A stretch of 26,762 nucleotides of DNA from VAYN01 sp964540905. Lineage in GTDB: Bacteria; Actinomycetota; Thermoleophilia; Solirubrobacterales; 70-9. Where the stretch lies: contig CAZIOS010000031.1 in NCBI GenBank assembly GCA_964540905.1, positions 1 through 26,762 of the forward strand, written 5' to 3'. Numbering within the stretch: the first letter of the stretch is position 1; the number at the start of each line of letters is the position of its first letter. Both the position numbers and the translations under genes were made by a program. Shown here piece after piece: positions 1-6,063 of the stretch. The notes under the pieces are model-generated. The model searched no databases. It saw only the letters and a list, made by a program, of their open reading frames with translations, and was not told the DNA's origin.

Positions 1-1
1 G

Positions 2-1303
2 CTCGCCGACTGGCACCGCGACTTCGCCGCCGGCAACGACGTGGTGATGATCGCCAGGCGCAACCGCGATGTGCAGTTCCTAAACGAAGGGGCGCGATCC
101 CTGCGCGCCGCCGAAGGCAAGCTCGGCCGCCGCGAGATCATGGTCGGCACCACGCCGGTCGCGCTCGGCGACCGGGTGCAGACGCGGATCAACATGGCCG
201 GCGTCTGCAACCGCGAGCGCTGGGAGGTGGTCGGGGTCGGGCGCCTCGCCCGCAAGGTGCGCCTGCGCCGGCTCGGCGGCGATCGCCGCGAGGTGACGCT
301 GGGCGCCGATTACCTGAAGCGCACCACCCCCGACAACGCCCCTGCTCTGCAGCACGCCTACGCGATCACCAAGTTCGGCGCTCAGGCCCAGACCTACGAG
401 CGCGCCTACCCGCTGCTCGACGCGGCCTCGGGCCTCGAGGAGGAGCTGGTGGCCCTGAGCCGCGGCCGCGAGGTGGCGAGCGTCTACGCCGTCGCCTCCT
501 CGGAGCTCGTCGACCCCGGCCTCGGCCCGGCCCGCCGCGAGCTCTCCGACGAGCTGCACGACGTCCGCGAGACGATTGAGCGCTCCGGAGCCGACTACGC
601 CGCGACCGAGGTCTCGCTGCGCCACCGGATCGAGTCCACGCCGGCGCTCGAGCTGGCGGAGCGCCGCGCCGCCCTGGCCGGCGAGGGCGCCGCCGCCGAC
701 CCCGAGCTGGCCCGTCGCGAGCGCGCCGAGCGCGCGGTCGCGGTGGCAGAGCGCGGCGTCGAGCGGCTGGCCGGCGAGCGCGAGGCGATCGAGGCGATGG
801 CGAAGCCCGCGCCGGGCGAGCTGGCCTGGGCGCGGGGGGCCGAGGCCAGCGCGCGGGAGTCGTTGGCGCTTCGCCGCGCCGAGCGCGAGGCGCTGGGGCC
901 GGCGCCGCGGCGCAGCGAGGACGCCAAGCCGGCAGAGCCGCAGCGGCGCCTGGAGGCGGTGCTGATCGAGGAGCGGATCGCCGTCCTCGCCCGCCGCGAG
1001 GTCGCCAACGCCCGCCTTGACTCCAGCGACGTCATCTACAAGACCCTCGGCCCGTTCCCCGCCGGCGAGCCGGCCAAGGCGCTGGCCTGGGGGAGGGGGG
1101 CGAGCGCGATCGCGTTGTACCGGGCGCGGAATGGGGTTCGCGATTCCGACCGGGCCCTCGGCCGCCAGCCGCGCGGCGCCGCGGCGCGGGCCGAGCGCGA
1201 GCGGGCGCGGCGGACGGTCGAGGCGGCGCGAAAGGCGCTCGGGCGCGGCCAGGCCCGCGCCGCCGAGCGCGGCGGCGCGAAGGGGATCTCGATCGGGCGC
1301 TAG
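2..1303 (+). CDS. MobF/TraA-type conjugative relaxase-helicase, C-terminal part (5' truncated by window)
   Basis: The frame is open from base 2, so the first visible ATG (41) is internal. The visible part starts inside a RecD-like helicase domain: the segment DVVMIARRNRDVQFLN is followed by AYAITKFGAQAQT and then SRGREVASVYA, which match helicase motifs V and VI of TraA/TrwC relaxases (usual form YAxTxHKAQGxT...SRGR). The consensus QG is QA here. After about residue 160 the protein is an Ala/Arg/Glu-rich, probably coiled-coil tail, common at the C-terminus of this family. In the family, the missing N-terminus carries the nicking tyrosines and HUH motif, and the helicase unwinds the plasmid or ICE strand for transfer. 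The T4SS genes at 15052-22526 support this role. The gene is followed at once by a nested palindrome (1354-1439). It could also be a stand-alone RecD2-like helicase, but the context favours a relaxase. Confidence 0.82.
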   Translation, partial: LADWHRDFAAGNDVVMIARRNRDVQFLNEGARSLRAAEGKLGRREIMVGTTPVALGDRVQTRINMAGVCNRERWEVVGVGRLARKVRLRRLGGDRREVTLGADYLKRTTPDNAPALQHAYAITKFGAQAQTYERAYPLLDAASGLEEELVALSRGREVASVYAVASSELVDPGLGPARRELSDELHDVRETIERSGADYAATEVSLRHRIESTPALELAERRAALAGEGAAADPELARRERAERAVAVAERGVERLAGEREAIEAMAKPAPGELAWARGAEASARESLALRRAEREALGPAPRRSEDAKPAEPQRRLEAVLIEERIAVLARREVANARLDSSDVIYKTLGPFPAGEPAKALAWGRGASAIALYRARNGVRDSDRALGRQPRGAAARAERERARRTVEAARKALGRGQARAAERGGAKGISIGR

Positions 1304-1353
1304 CCGGGTCCGTTGGCCCGGAGCGGGGGTGAGGGTGACGTGTAGGGGAGAGC

Positions 1354-1439
1354 GGGAAGCGGTCTGGGCGTCCAGCGACCGAGTTTCGCACGGGCTGCGC
1401 CCGCGCGGGTCGGTCGCATGGACACCCAGACCGCTTCCC
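1354..1439. repeat. Large nested palindrome overlapping the sigma-factor start
   Basis: Outer arms 1354-1373 and 1420-1439 pair at 19 of 20 positions (one C-A mismatch at 1369/1424). A second stem pairs 1375-1382 with 1410-1417 perfectly, and an inner stem pairs 1387-1395 with 1399-1407 (8 of 9) around the loop TGC. The inner stem begins TTTCGCACG, the same core as the palindromes at 2500-2566 and 25085-25159. It lies 50 nt after the relaxase stop. The ATG of the next gene (1418-1420) sits inside the structure, between the outer and middle stems. It could be a 3' end/terminator structure, a translation control hairpin, or a mobile palindrome. Confidence 0.75.
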
Positions 1440-2005
1440 CACGTCCCCGCACACCCGCCGAGCAGGGCGCGCTTTTGGAGCGCCTGCTCGCCCGTCACGG
1501 CGCACTGCTGCGCGCTCAGGCCCGCCGCCACTCCCGCGACCACCACGACGCCGAGGACGCGCTGCAGGACGCCGGCGTCCAGTTCCTGCGCAAGTTCGAT
1601 GGCCCCGGCGAGGATCTCGACTACGCCTTGAAGTGGACGCTGGTGGTCGTCAAGCACCGCGCCTGGGAGCTCGGCCGGCGCGTCCGCCACGAGGCGCGGC
1701 GGCGCGTCTCTCCACCCCGCGAGGGCCGGGGCGAGGACCCCGTGCAGGGCCTCCCCGCAGAGGCCGAGCAAGGCCCAGCGCAACGGCTTGAGCTGCGAAT
1801 CGAGCTGGGCCGCAAAGTCGCGCTCTTCTCGAAGCTAAAGCGCGACGAGCGGATCGCCCTGACCCTCGTCGCCTTCGGCTACACCTACCTCGAGATCCAG
1901 GCCCGCTGCAACTGGACCCGCACCAAGCTCAACCGCTGCCTCAGCGAGGGCCGCGCCGCCCTGCGGGCGATGGAGGGGGGCGAGAATGGCCAGCCAGATC
2001 GTTAG
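1418..2005 (+). CDS. ECF-like sigma-70 family RNA polymerase sigma factor
   Basis: The product is 195 aa. Residues 20-90 look like sigma region 2: an acidic DHHDAEDALQDAG segment and then a region 2.3/2.4-like helix around LKWTLVVVKHRAWEL. Residues 140-190 look like region 4, a helix-turn-helix with ERIALTLVAFGYTYLEIQ and then TRTKLNRCLSEGRAAL. The length suits an ECF-type sigma factor. It would direct RNA polymerase to a small regulon, plausibly the transfer genes; the target promoters cannot be deduced here. The start at 1418 is the only ATG before region 2, has no clear ribosome binding site, and is buried in the nested palindrome 1354-1439. A TTG at 1475 is the only alternative. The 3' end overlaps the next gene by 20 nt, so they are co-transcribed. 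Confidence 0.75.
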   Translation: MDTQTASPRPRTPAEQGALLERLLARHGALLRAQARRHSRDHHDAEDALQDAGVQFLRKFDGPGEDLDYALKWTLVVVKHRAWELGRRVRHEARRRVSPPREGRGEDPVQGLPAEAEQGPAQRLELRIELGRKVALFSKLKRDERIALTLVAFGYTYLEIQARCNWTRTKLNRCLSEGRAALRAMEGGENGQPDR

Positions 2006-2345
2006 GGGGCAGGTGGAGACCCGCCTACGCGAAATCGAGTTCACCGCCGCCCTCTCGGAGCTTCAGGGCTTCCTGGATCGGCGGCTGATGGTCACCGTCA
2101 CCGCCCACGAGCGCTTCGGCGCCTCCTTCGTCTCCCGGCTGGAGCGGGTCGAGACGCTGCCGAGCCCCGGCGCCCCGGTGATGCTGCACTTCGCGAGCGG
2201 CGCCGCCCTTGACCTGCAGGCCGACCTGCGGGCCTTCCTCGGCGCCGGCCGCCCCGGTCAGCCGCGCTGGCTGGAGTTCTGGGCGGGCGCGAGGACGCCG
2301 GCGGTGACGATCGAGGTGATCCTGCTCTGCGACGCGGAGGGGTAG
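1986..2345 (+). CDS. Unknown 119-aa protein coupled to the sigma factor gene
   Basis: The ATG at 1986 follows a strong purine-rich site (GGAGGGGGG, spacing about 5) located inside the end of the sigma gene, with a 20-nt overlap. That arrangement argues for translational coupling. The protein is soluble and mixed alpha/beta in appearance: residues 1-35 look helical, and the rest alternates hydrophobic strands (VTVTAHE, VMLHFASGAALDL, VTIEVILLCDAEG). I see no signal peptide, membrane segment, zinc motif or catalytic motif. Its place directly after a sigma factor gene would fit a regulator or anti-sigma partner, but nothing in the sequence proves this. The family is not recognised. Confidence 0.65.
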   Translation: MASQIVRGQVETRLREIEFTAALSELQGFLDRRLMVTVTAHERFGASFVSRLERVETLPSPGAPVMLHFASGAALDLQADLRAFLGAGRPGQPRWLEFWAGARTPAVTIEVILLCDAEG

Positions 2346-2499
2346 GGCCACCGCTGCGATCGGCCGGGGCGCTGCGGCGCCCTCGCGGACATAGGCCCCG
2401 ATGAGCGCCACGGTCAGATGCGACCCGAGTCCTCCCCTCGGGCCCGCGCCGCGGCGCCGCGTGGCCGGTCCCGTCCGGCCGCGTCCCCTCGCCCGCCGA

Positions 2500-2566
2500 G
2501 CGGGAGCCGAGGCCGCCGCCATTTTCGCACGCCTTCGGCGTGCGGCGGCGGGTCATCGGCTCCCGC
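2500..2566. repeat. Nested palindrome with TTCGCACG core (copy 2)
   Basis: Three stems are stacked. Outer arms 2500-2510/2556-2566 pair 11 of 11. Middle arms 2513-2520/2544-2551 pair 8 of 8 if one G is shared with the inner stem. The inner stem 2526-2533/2537-2544 pairs 8 of 8 around TTC. The core TTCGCACG...CGTGCGG and the right shoulder GGTCAT are shared with the copy at 25085-25159, while the outer arms are unrelated in sequence yet still complementary. It lies in the 252-nt gap between the 119-aa gene (stop 2345) and the start at 2598. I see nothing else there except GC-rich sequence. Confidence 0.8.
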
Positions 2567-2597
2567 ACCCGGCGGGCGCCGCGACAAGGAGGTAGCC

Positions 2598-2924
2598 ATG
2601 CCGATGTCAACGATCGACTCGCCGCCGAGGCCGGCGGTGCTCCCGGCCGAGCCCCTCTCGGCGCCGATCCGTCCCACTCCCAAGCCCCGGCGCCGACCCA
2701 GGCGCGGCCCACGCCGCCGGCCGGCCCGCGAGCCCCGCAGGCGACTGCCGAGGACTCCCCGGCAGATCGACGCGCTGGGGCCCGAGCGCCGGCTGGAGAT
2801 GTATCGGGGCGGGGCGCTGACCCGCCAGGAGTGCGTGATCTGGGCGGGCCGCTACCCGGAGGAGATCCCCCTCGTCAATGGTGAGATCGAGTGGATCGCG
2901 CTGAGCCTGGCCGACCTCGACTGA
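2598..2924 (+). CDS. Small Arg/Pro-rich unknown protein (108 aa)
   Basis: I chose the ATG at 2598 because it follows an excellent ribosome binding site (AAGGAGGT, about 5 nt upstream). The frame is open further upstream, but that stretch runs through the nested palindrome. Residues 1-60 are rich in Arg and Pro (for example RRRPRRGPRRRP) and probably disordered and nucleic-acid binding. Residues 62-108 form a compact acidic region, with LEMYRGGALTRQECVIWAGRYPEEIPLVNGEIEWIA split across helix-like stretches. The second half could be a small DNA-binding or partner-binding domain. No family is recognised. It converges with the XRE gene (stop at 3001). Confidence 0.65.
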   Translation: MPMSTIDSPPRPAVLPAEPLSAPIRPTPKPRRRPRRGPRRRPAREPRRRLPRTPRQIDALGPERRLEMYRGGALTRQECVIWAGRYPEEIPLVNGEIEWIALSLADLD

Positions 2925-3000
2925 GACTGACCCGAACCCTGCCGGGTCGCGGTCGACGAGCGCGAGCTGCCGCTGGCGAGAAGTTTCTGGCGCCCCTCCG

Positions 3001-3195
3001 CTAGTCGAGAAGTTTTCCCGGCGTGGTCTCAAGCGCTTTGGCTAGCCGTTCAACCGTCGAGACCTGAGGGTCGCGTTTACCGTGCTCGATCCGGCTGATC
3101 TCTCCCGGCTGAAGTCCGCTGCGGTGGGCGACCTCTTCCTGCGTAAGGCCGAGCTTTATGCGGGCCGCCCGCAGATTGGGACCGAGTTTGCCCAC
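3001..3195 (-). CDS. XRE-family helix-turn-helix regulator (64 aa)
   Basis: The whole protein is one lambda-Cro/XRE domain: LRAARIKLGLTQEEVAHRSG holds helices 1-2, LQPGEISRIEHGKRDP the recognition helix and following turn, and STVERLAKALETTPGKLL the last helices. It starts at GTG 3195; an in-frame stop lies about 30 nt upstream, so no longer form is possible. The ribosome binding site is weak. A perfect 20-bp palindrome (3229-3248) lies 34 nt upstream of the start, the expected place for an autoregulatory operator. In ICEs such small XRE proteins typically keep excision and transfer genes off; that role is inferred from context. It converges with the 108-aa gene. Confidence 0.85.
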   Translation of the reverse strand: MGKLGPNLRAARIKLGLTQEEVAHRSGLQPGEISRIEHGKRDPQVSTVERLAKALETTPGKLLD

Positions 3196-3228
3196 GCCGA
3201 GGATCGTCCATGTTGCAAGACGCGACTA

Positions 3229-3248
3229 CCATGCAAAACTTTGCATGG
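3229..3248. promoter_or_regulatory. Perfect palindromic operator candidate for the XRE regulator
   Basis: The sequence is CCATGCAAA, a 2-nt spacer AC, then TTTGCATGG: two perfect 9-nt arms. It is AT-rich inside GC-rich DNA and lies 34 nt upstream of the XRE start, where it would overlap or flank the promoter. Dyad operators of this size are usual for dimeric Cro/XRE proteins. I could not assign convincing -35/-10 boxes. Confidence 0.7.
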
Positions 3249-3300
3249 CTCGTGTAGAGTTCTTGAGCGTTCAATGTCTTATTCACTTTGCCCATGAATT

Positions 3301-3337
3301 GGGCCGATCCAAAAGCTGTGAACTTTGGGATCGGCCC
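3301..3337 (-). terminator. Strong hairpin between the peptide gene and the XRE gene
   Basis: The arms 3301-3310 and 3328-3337 are perfectly complementary (10 bp, GGGCCGATCC with GGATCGGCCC). The stem extends inward by an AAAG/CTTT segment past one A-G mismatch, around a short loop. It lies 16 nt after the stop of the minus-strand 19-codon gene and has no long T-run on either side, so termination would be of the T-poor type common in high-GC bacteria. It would insulate the peptide transcript from the XRE gene. Confidence 0.6.
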
Positions 3338-3353
3338 GCGCGTTGGCTGTGAT

Positions 3354-3413
3354 TCAGCCGGCCTTCGCGACTTTGACGCTCACCTGCACAGGCGCCACTT
3401 TCGTGATCTTCAT
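3354..3413 (-). CDS. 19-aa peptide gene with strong ribosome binding site
   Basis: The frame reads MKITKVAPVQVSVKVAKAG and then TGA. It is too short for usual gene calling. Support comes from context: a GGGGAGGTGAG ribosome binding site about 6 nt before the ATG, a strong hairpin just after the stop (3301-3337), and a long AT-rich upstream region shared with a divergent regulator gene (start 3597). The peptide is basic with alternating Val and polar residues, so it could form an amphipathic strand. It has no signal peptide, Cys, Ser/Thr cluster or recognisable leader motif. It could be a leader peptide, a signalling peptide, or a small regulator acting on the divergent winged-helix protein. 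Function is unknown. Confidence 0.5.
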   Translation of the reverse strand: MKITKVAPVQVSVKVAKAG

Positions 3414-3596
3414 CGACAGCTCACCTCCCCTCCGTTTTGCCAGCCCAGCGCGAGCCGCTAGGGGGAAAAGATGCTAAGGAAAATCAGAGCATCAATCGTT
3501 TGGTGAGTGAACATTTTTCCCGGTGCTTGCGCGCTCTTTTATGCTCAAGCCCATCTTGAATAACCAAACACGGCCAACTATGGGAGGAAAAGCTTG
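3414..3596. promoter_or_regulatory. Divergent AT-rich control region with inverted repeat
   Basis: This gap separates the minus-strand peptide gene from the plus-strand winged-helix gene and must hold both promoters. It is much more AT-rich than the surroundings. An inverted repeat, GATGCT (3470-3475) and AGCATC (3488-3493) with a 12-nt spacer, is a candidate operator. The right end carries the ribosome binding site GGGAGGAAAAG for the gene at 3597. I could not place -35/-10 boxes with confidence. Confidence 0.45.
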
Positions 3597-4238
3597 ATGA
3601 CCACCAGGGTCAGCCAGGGCCGAAGAAAAGGCATCGAGGAAGTGGTCGCCTACGCGCTGAGCCACCGGATCAGGATTCAGATCCTTCTCCTCCTAAATGA
3701 AGCCGCCTATACGTCTGCGCAGCTCGCACAGATCATTGGCGAGCCGCTCAACAACGTCTCGAATCACGTCAGACAGCTAGCCGAAGCCGGCTCCATAGAA
3801 ATCGTGAAAACGGAGCACAAGAAGAACATCCGTCAGCACTACTACCGGGCGATCCAATTGCCGTTTTACACCGACGAGGAAATGGAGAGCATGACCCCGG
3901 AGCTGCGACAGGTCACTTACGGCTTTGTCGTTCAATCCGCACTCGCGGAGGTCATGGCTGCGCTCTGGGCTGGAAAGCTACGGGACGATCCCCGAGTTTG
4001 GCTCACTTGGCGCTGGTTCCTCGTAGATGATGAAGGGCGTCAAGCCATTGCCGACGAACAGCAGAAGTTTTGGGACCGAATGAAAGAGATCGAAGCCGAA
4101 TCGGTCAATCGGCGTGCGACATCGAAGGCGAAACTTGAGTCGATCATCGTGACGCAGTTTGGTTATGAGCGCGCCCGTAGAGCAAGTGAGGTTCCTGCTC
4201 ACTCAGCAAACGGTGAGCGTCGCAGGCCACGCGATTGA
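3597..4238 (+). CDS. Winged-helix (ArsR-like) regulator, long paralogue A
   Basis: The product is 213 aa. I chose ATG 3597; a TTG at 3594 is equally in reach of the GGGAGG site. Residues 10-75 form a winged helix-turn-helix: GIEEVVAYALSHRIRIQILLLLNE, then TSAQLAQIIGEPLNNVSNHVRQLAEAG (recognition helix NNVSNHVRQL), then a wing around IEIVKTEHKKN and QHYYRA. Residues 90-190 form a conserved helical C-terminal domain: VVQSALAEVMAALWAGKL, then WLTWRWFLVDDEGRQ. The same domain occurs in the protein at 6793-7461 (SMAEALASLWAGKI, LTWGWFEVDAQGR). The family normally represses and responds to a ligand through the second domain; the ligand is unknown. The peptide gene lies divergently upstream. Base composition is less GC-rich than in the transfer genes. 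Confidence 0.75.
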   Translation: MTTRVSQGRRKGIEEVVAYALSHRIRIQILLLLNEAAYTSAQLAQIIGEPLNNVSNHVRQLAEAGSIEIVKTEHKKNIRQHYYRAIQLPFYTDEEMESMTPELRQVTYGFVVQSALAEVMAALWAGKLRDDPRVWLTWRWFLVDDEGRQAIADEQQKFWDRMKEIEAESVNRRATSKAKLESIIVTQFGYERARRASEVPAHSANGERRRPRD

Positions 4239-4356
4239 CGGTCGCGTTCCTATCTGGAACCGTTCATCACTCGACCTACGCCGAATGATCTCAATCTAGT
4301 AAGGCCAATCAGGGTGAGATCGTGATCGTCACGGTGGCGGCGGTCGGTTTACTTAT

Positions 4357-4701
4357 ATGAACCCCCTTCCTCCAATGTCACCCCCAATGCTTGCCTCTCC
4401 CTGTCAGTGGACGGAGGGTGGTAAGCCCGCAGAAGGGGACGAGACCGCATTTCACTGGTGTGCGCTCGTCCCCTTCTGCATTCACCCACTGCGGGTTGCA
4501 ACTATCGAAGCGTTGCTTTGGGTCGGTACGCCACTTTCGGCCACCGATCTGAAAAAGCTCTTTGACGAGGAGGGTAAAACCGTGGGCCTCATCTCCTATC
4601 ACGTCAATGAACTGGCGAAGATGGGGGTACTTAAAGAAGTGCGAAACCGCCAGGTTAGAGGTGTCACGGAGACCTTCTACAAGATTGCCTTCAATGGTTG
4701 A
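4357..4701 (+). CDS. Short winged-helix (ArsR/HTH_20-like) protein
   Basis: The product is 114 aa. Residues 44-112 form a winged helix: HPLRVATIEALLWVGTPLSA, then LISYHVNELAKMGVL (recognition helix) and a wing with RQVRGVTETFYKI. It resembles the HTH halves of the proteins at 3597 and 6793 but lacks their second domain. Residues 1-43 are Pro-rich and look unconserved; this stretch contains the perfect 15-bp inverted repeat 4429-4479. In-frame ATGs lie at 4357, 4375 and 4387, none with a good ribosome binding site, and no usable start lies between the repeat and the HTH. Leaderless or weak translation is possible. The stop lies 3 nt before the next start. Confidence 0.65.
   Translation: MNPLPPMSPPMLASPCQWTEGGKPAEGDETAFHWCALVPFCIHPLRVATIEALLWVGTPLSATDLKKLFDEEGKTVGLISYHVNELAKMGVLKEVRNRQVRGVTETFYKIAFNG
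4429..4479. repeat. Perfect 15-bp inverted repeat inside the 5' part of the winged-helix gene
   Basis: Arms GCAGAAGGGGACGAG (4429-4443) and CTCGTCCCCTTCTGC (4465-4479) match perfectly with a 21-nt loop. The loop can add a CGCA/TGCG stem. In protein terms it spans residues 25-41, before the HTH domain. A 15-bp perfect match in a coding region is far beyond chance and suggests an RNA hairpin or an operator. Confidence 0.8.
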
Positions 4702-4703
4702 GT

Positions 4704-5081
4704 ATGGCGATCACGATTACAGCCAAGCAGCGCGACGCGCTCTGTGATCTTTTGCTAGATCGCCTAGACGGGATCGAAGACGTTCGCATCGCAGCGCAAC
4801 AAGGAGACTTCGACACCGCGCAGCGTCTGGGTCGCGAGGTGTCCGACGACCTGCAACTTGTACTAAACCTCGGCTGGGGCGATGATAGGAGTGGCGGGAA
4901 TGTGGAGTTGAGAACCTCCCCGGAGATTCTGCGCCGAGCCCTGCCCCGCTTGGAGGAAGCAGTCCGCCGCCATAGCGCCGGCCATGAGCCAGAGTTGGCC
5001 GAACTGCGCGAGGTGGGAGAGCGCAACCGCCTCATCGAGGAAGCATGTCGGCACGTCCTTGCGGAGCTTGGGGACGAGTGA
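4704..5081 (+). CDS. Unknown 125-aa protein, paralogue of the N-domain of the 260-aa protein
   Basis: I chose ATG 4704, 3 nt after the upstream stop, rather than TTG 4698, which overlaps it. The sequence aligns clearly with residues 1-125 of the next large protein (5281): RDALCDLLLDRLDGIEDVRIA against RDAIYELALDHLSGFDDLRLA (about 21 residues each), GDFDTAQRLGREVSDD against GDLDTAQRLSLEFSDE, then LGWGDD against LDWGDD, and a shared final helix ACxxVLxxL. It is acidic, all-helical in appearance, with no membrane segment or catalytic motif. The repeated DTAQRL and WGDD blocks define an unrecognised domain. It lies in a plus-strand cluster of coupled genes and ends in TGATG. Confidence 0.72.
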   Translation: MAITITAKQRDALCDLLLDRLDGIEDVRIAAQQGDFDTAQRLGREVSDDLQLVLNLGWGDDRSGGNVELRTSPEILRRALPRLEEAVRRHSAGHEPELAELREVGERNRLIEEACRHVLAELGDE

Positions 5082-5281
5082 TGGAGGTCCGTCGAGACAA
5101 AAAGCAGATGCCACGGGGCCTCAAGGGCCAAGCGTCGTTTCTCCGGGGGCTGCGAATGACGGAAAGGGTCGGCCACGTGTCGCAAGCGAAGATATTGAGA
5201 TCTCCGATCCCGGTTACGCCGAGGGCCAAGGCGGAGGGACAGGCACTCGCGATCGGCGGATCGGCAGCCGAGATCAAGTGA
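5081..5281 (+). CDS. Small basic protein (66 aa), translationally coupled on both sides
   Basis: The ATG at 5081 shares its A with the stop of the preceding gene (TGATG), and its own stop TGA (5279-5281) shares the A with the ATG of the next gene, again TGATG. This double coupling is the main support. The protein begins MEVRRDKKQMPRGLKGQ and is strongly basic, with many Arg/Lys and a Pro/Ala-rich middle (RSPIPVTPRAKAEGQ). No domain, membrane segment or Cys is seen. It may be a nucleic-acid-binding accessory peptide or simply a coupling reading frame. No family is recognised. Confidence 0.5.
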   Translation: MEVRRDKKQMPRGLKGQASFLRGLRMTERVGHVSQAKILRSPIPVTPRAKAEGQALAIGGSAAEIK

Positions 5282-6063
5282 TGCTCTCCTTAACCCTCAG
5301 CCTCGCCGAGCGCGACGCGATCTATGAGCTCGCGCTCGATCACCTCAGCGGGTTCGACGATCTGAGGCTGGCGATCGGGCGCGGGGACCTCGACACCGCC
5401 CAGCGGCTCAGCCTCGAATTCTCCGACGAGCAGCGCCTGATCCTCTATGACCTGGACTGGGGCGACGATGTCGAACGCGCCGCCTTCAGGCTCACCCTGC
5501 CGCCGGAGGAGCTGCGGCGCCTGTTCGCCAGCCTGCGCCAGCGAGTCGAGGTGCAGATCGCCACGGAAGCGCAGGATGAGACGGATGCCGAGCACTACCG
5601 GCGCCGCTCGGCGCTGGTGAAGGGAGCCTGCGACCGGGTGCTGGGGATCCTCGACGCCGAGCTCGCCGACCCGGGCCGGGTCCGCGGCGGTCCCTCGATC
5701 GAGCGCCACGACGTGAGGGAGATCCTCAGGGACGGCTGGCCCCCGGCCACGCCCCACTGGTGGGCAGATAACAGGTTCGACGAAGACGCGATGCAAATGG
5801 CGATCGACGCCTGCGCCGCCGAGCCGACCAAGGCCGCCGCCGCGAGGGCAGGGATCCAGTTCGGCTTCACGGCCCACCAGCGCCTGGAAGGCCAGCGCGC
5901 CCGGCGCCGCGGTGGCCCCCGCTATGGAGTCCGCTACGTCGCGGTCGACCTTGACAGCAATGCCCCTCTCTATGAACCCTTCGGCTCGCGCGAGTTCGTG
6001 GAGGAGCTGGTCGGAATGGCCAACGAGTCGGAGCAAGCGCAGGCCGAGGAGGCAGGGGCGTGA
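5281..6063 (+). CDS. Unknown two-domain protein (260 aa)
   Basis: I chose ATG 5281, coupled to the preceding stop; GTG 5278 is directly before it. A longer upstream frame (to 4984) overlaps a real gene and is rejected. Residues 1-125 are a paralogue of the 125-aa protein at 4704 (DTAQRL and WGDD blocks). Residues 135-260 are a different domain with many Trp and acidic residues: DVREILRDGWPPATPHWWAD, then a helix DEDAMQMAIDACAAEPTK, a basic patch (QRARRRGGPR) and a strand-like YGVRYVAVDLD. No known family is recognised. The 3' end overlaps the next gene by 4 nt (GTGA). Confidence 0.72.
   Translation: MLSLTLSLAERDAIYELALDHLSGFDDLRLAIGRGDLDTAQRLSLEFSDEQRLILYDLDWGDDVERAAFRLTLPPEELRRLFASLRQRVEVQIATEAQDETDAEHYRRRSALVKGACDRVLGILDAELADPGRVRGGPSIERHDVREILRDGWPPATPHWWADNRFDEDAMQMAIDACAAEPTKAAAARAGIQFGFTAHQRLEGQRARRRGGPRYGVRYVAVDLDSNAPLYEPFGSREFVEELVGMANESEQAQAEEAGA

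Noticed and set aside
80..1783. 567-aa minus-strand frame
   Set aside because: Overlaps the relaxase and sigma genes, and the product is low-complexity Ala/Arg/Gly.
2929..2948. Terminator after the 108-aa gene (GACCCG/CGGGTC)
   Set aside because: Only 6 bp with an 8-nt loop and no T-run. Too weak to call in GC-rich DNA.
3077..3295. 72-aa minus-strand frame across the operator
   Set aside because: Overlaps the XRE gene in another frame and spans the operator palindrome. No domain.
4984..5280. Longer N-terminus for the 260-aa protein
   Set aside because: It overlaps the 125-aa gene out of frame, while ATG 5281 aligns with the paralogue start and is coupled to the preceding stop.
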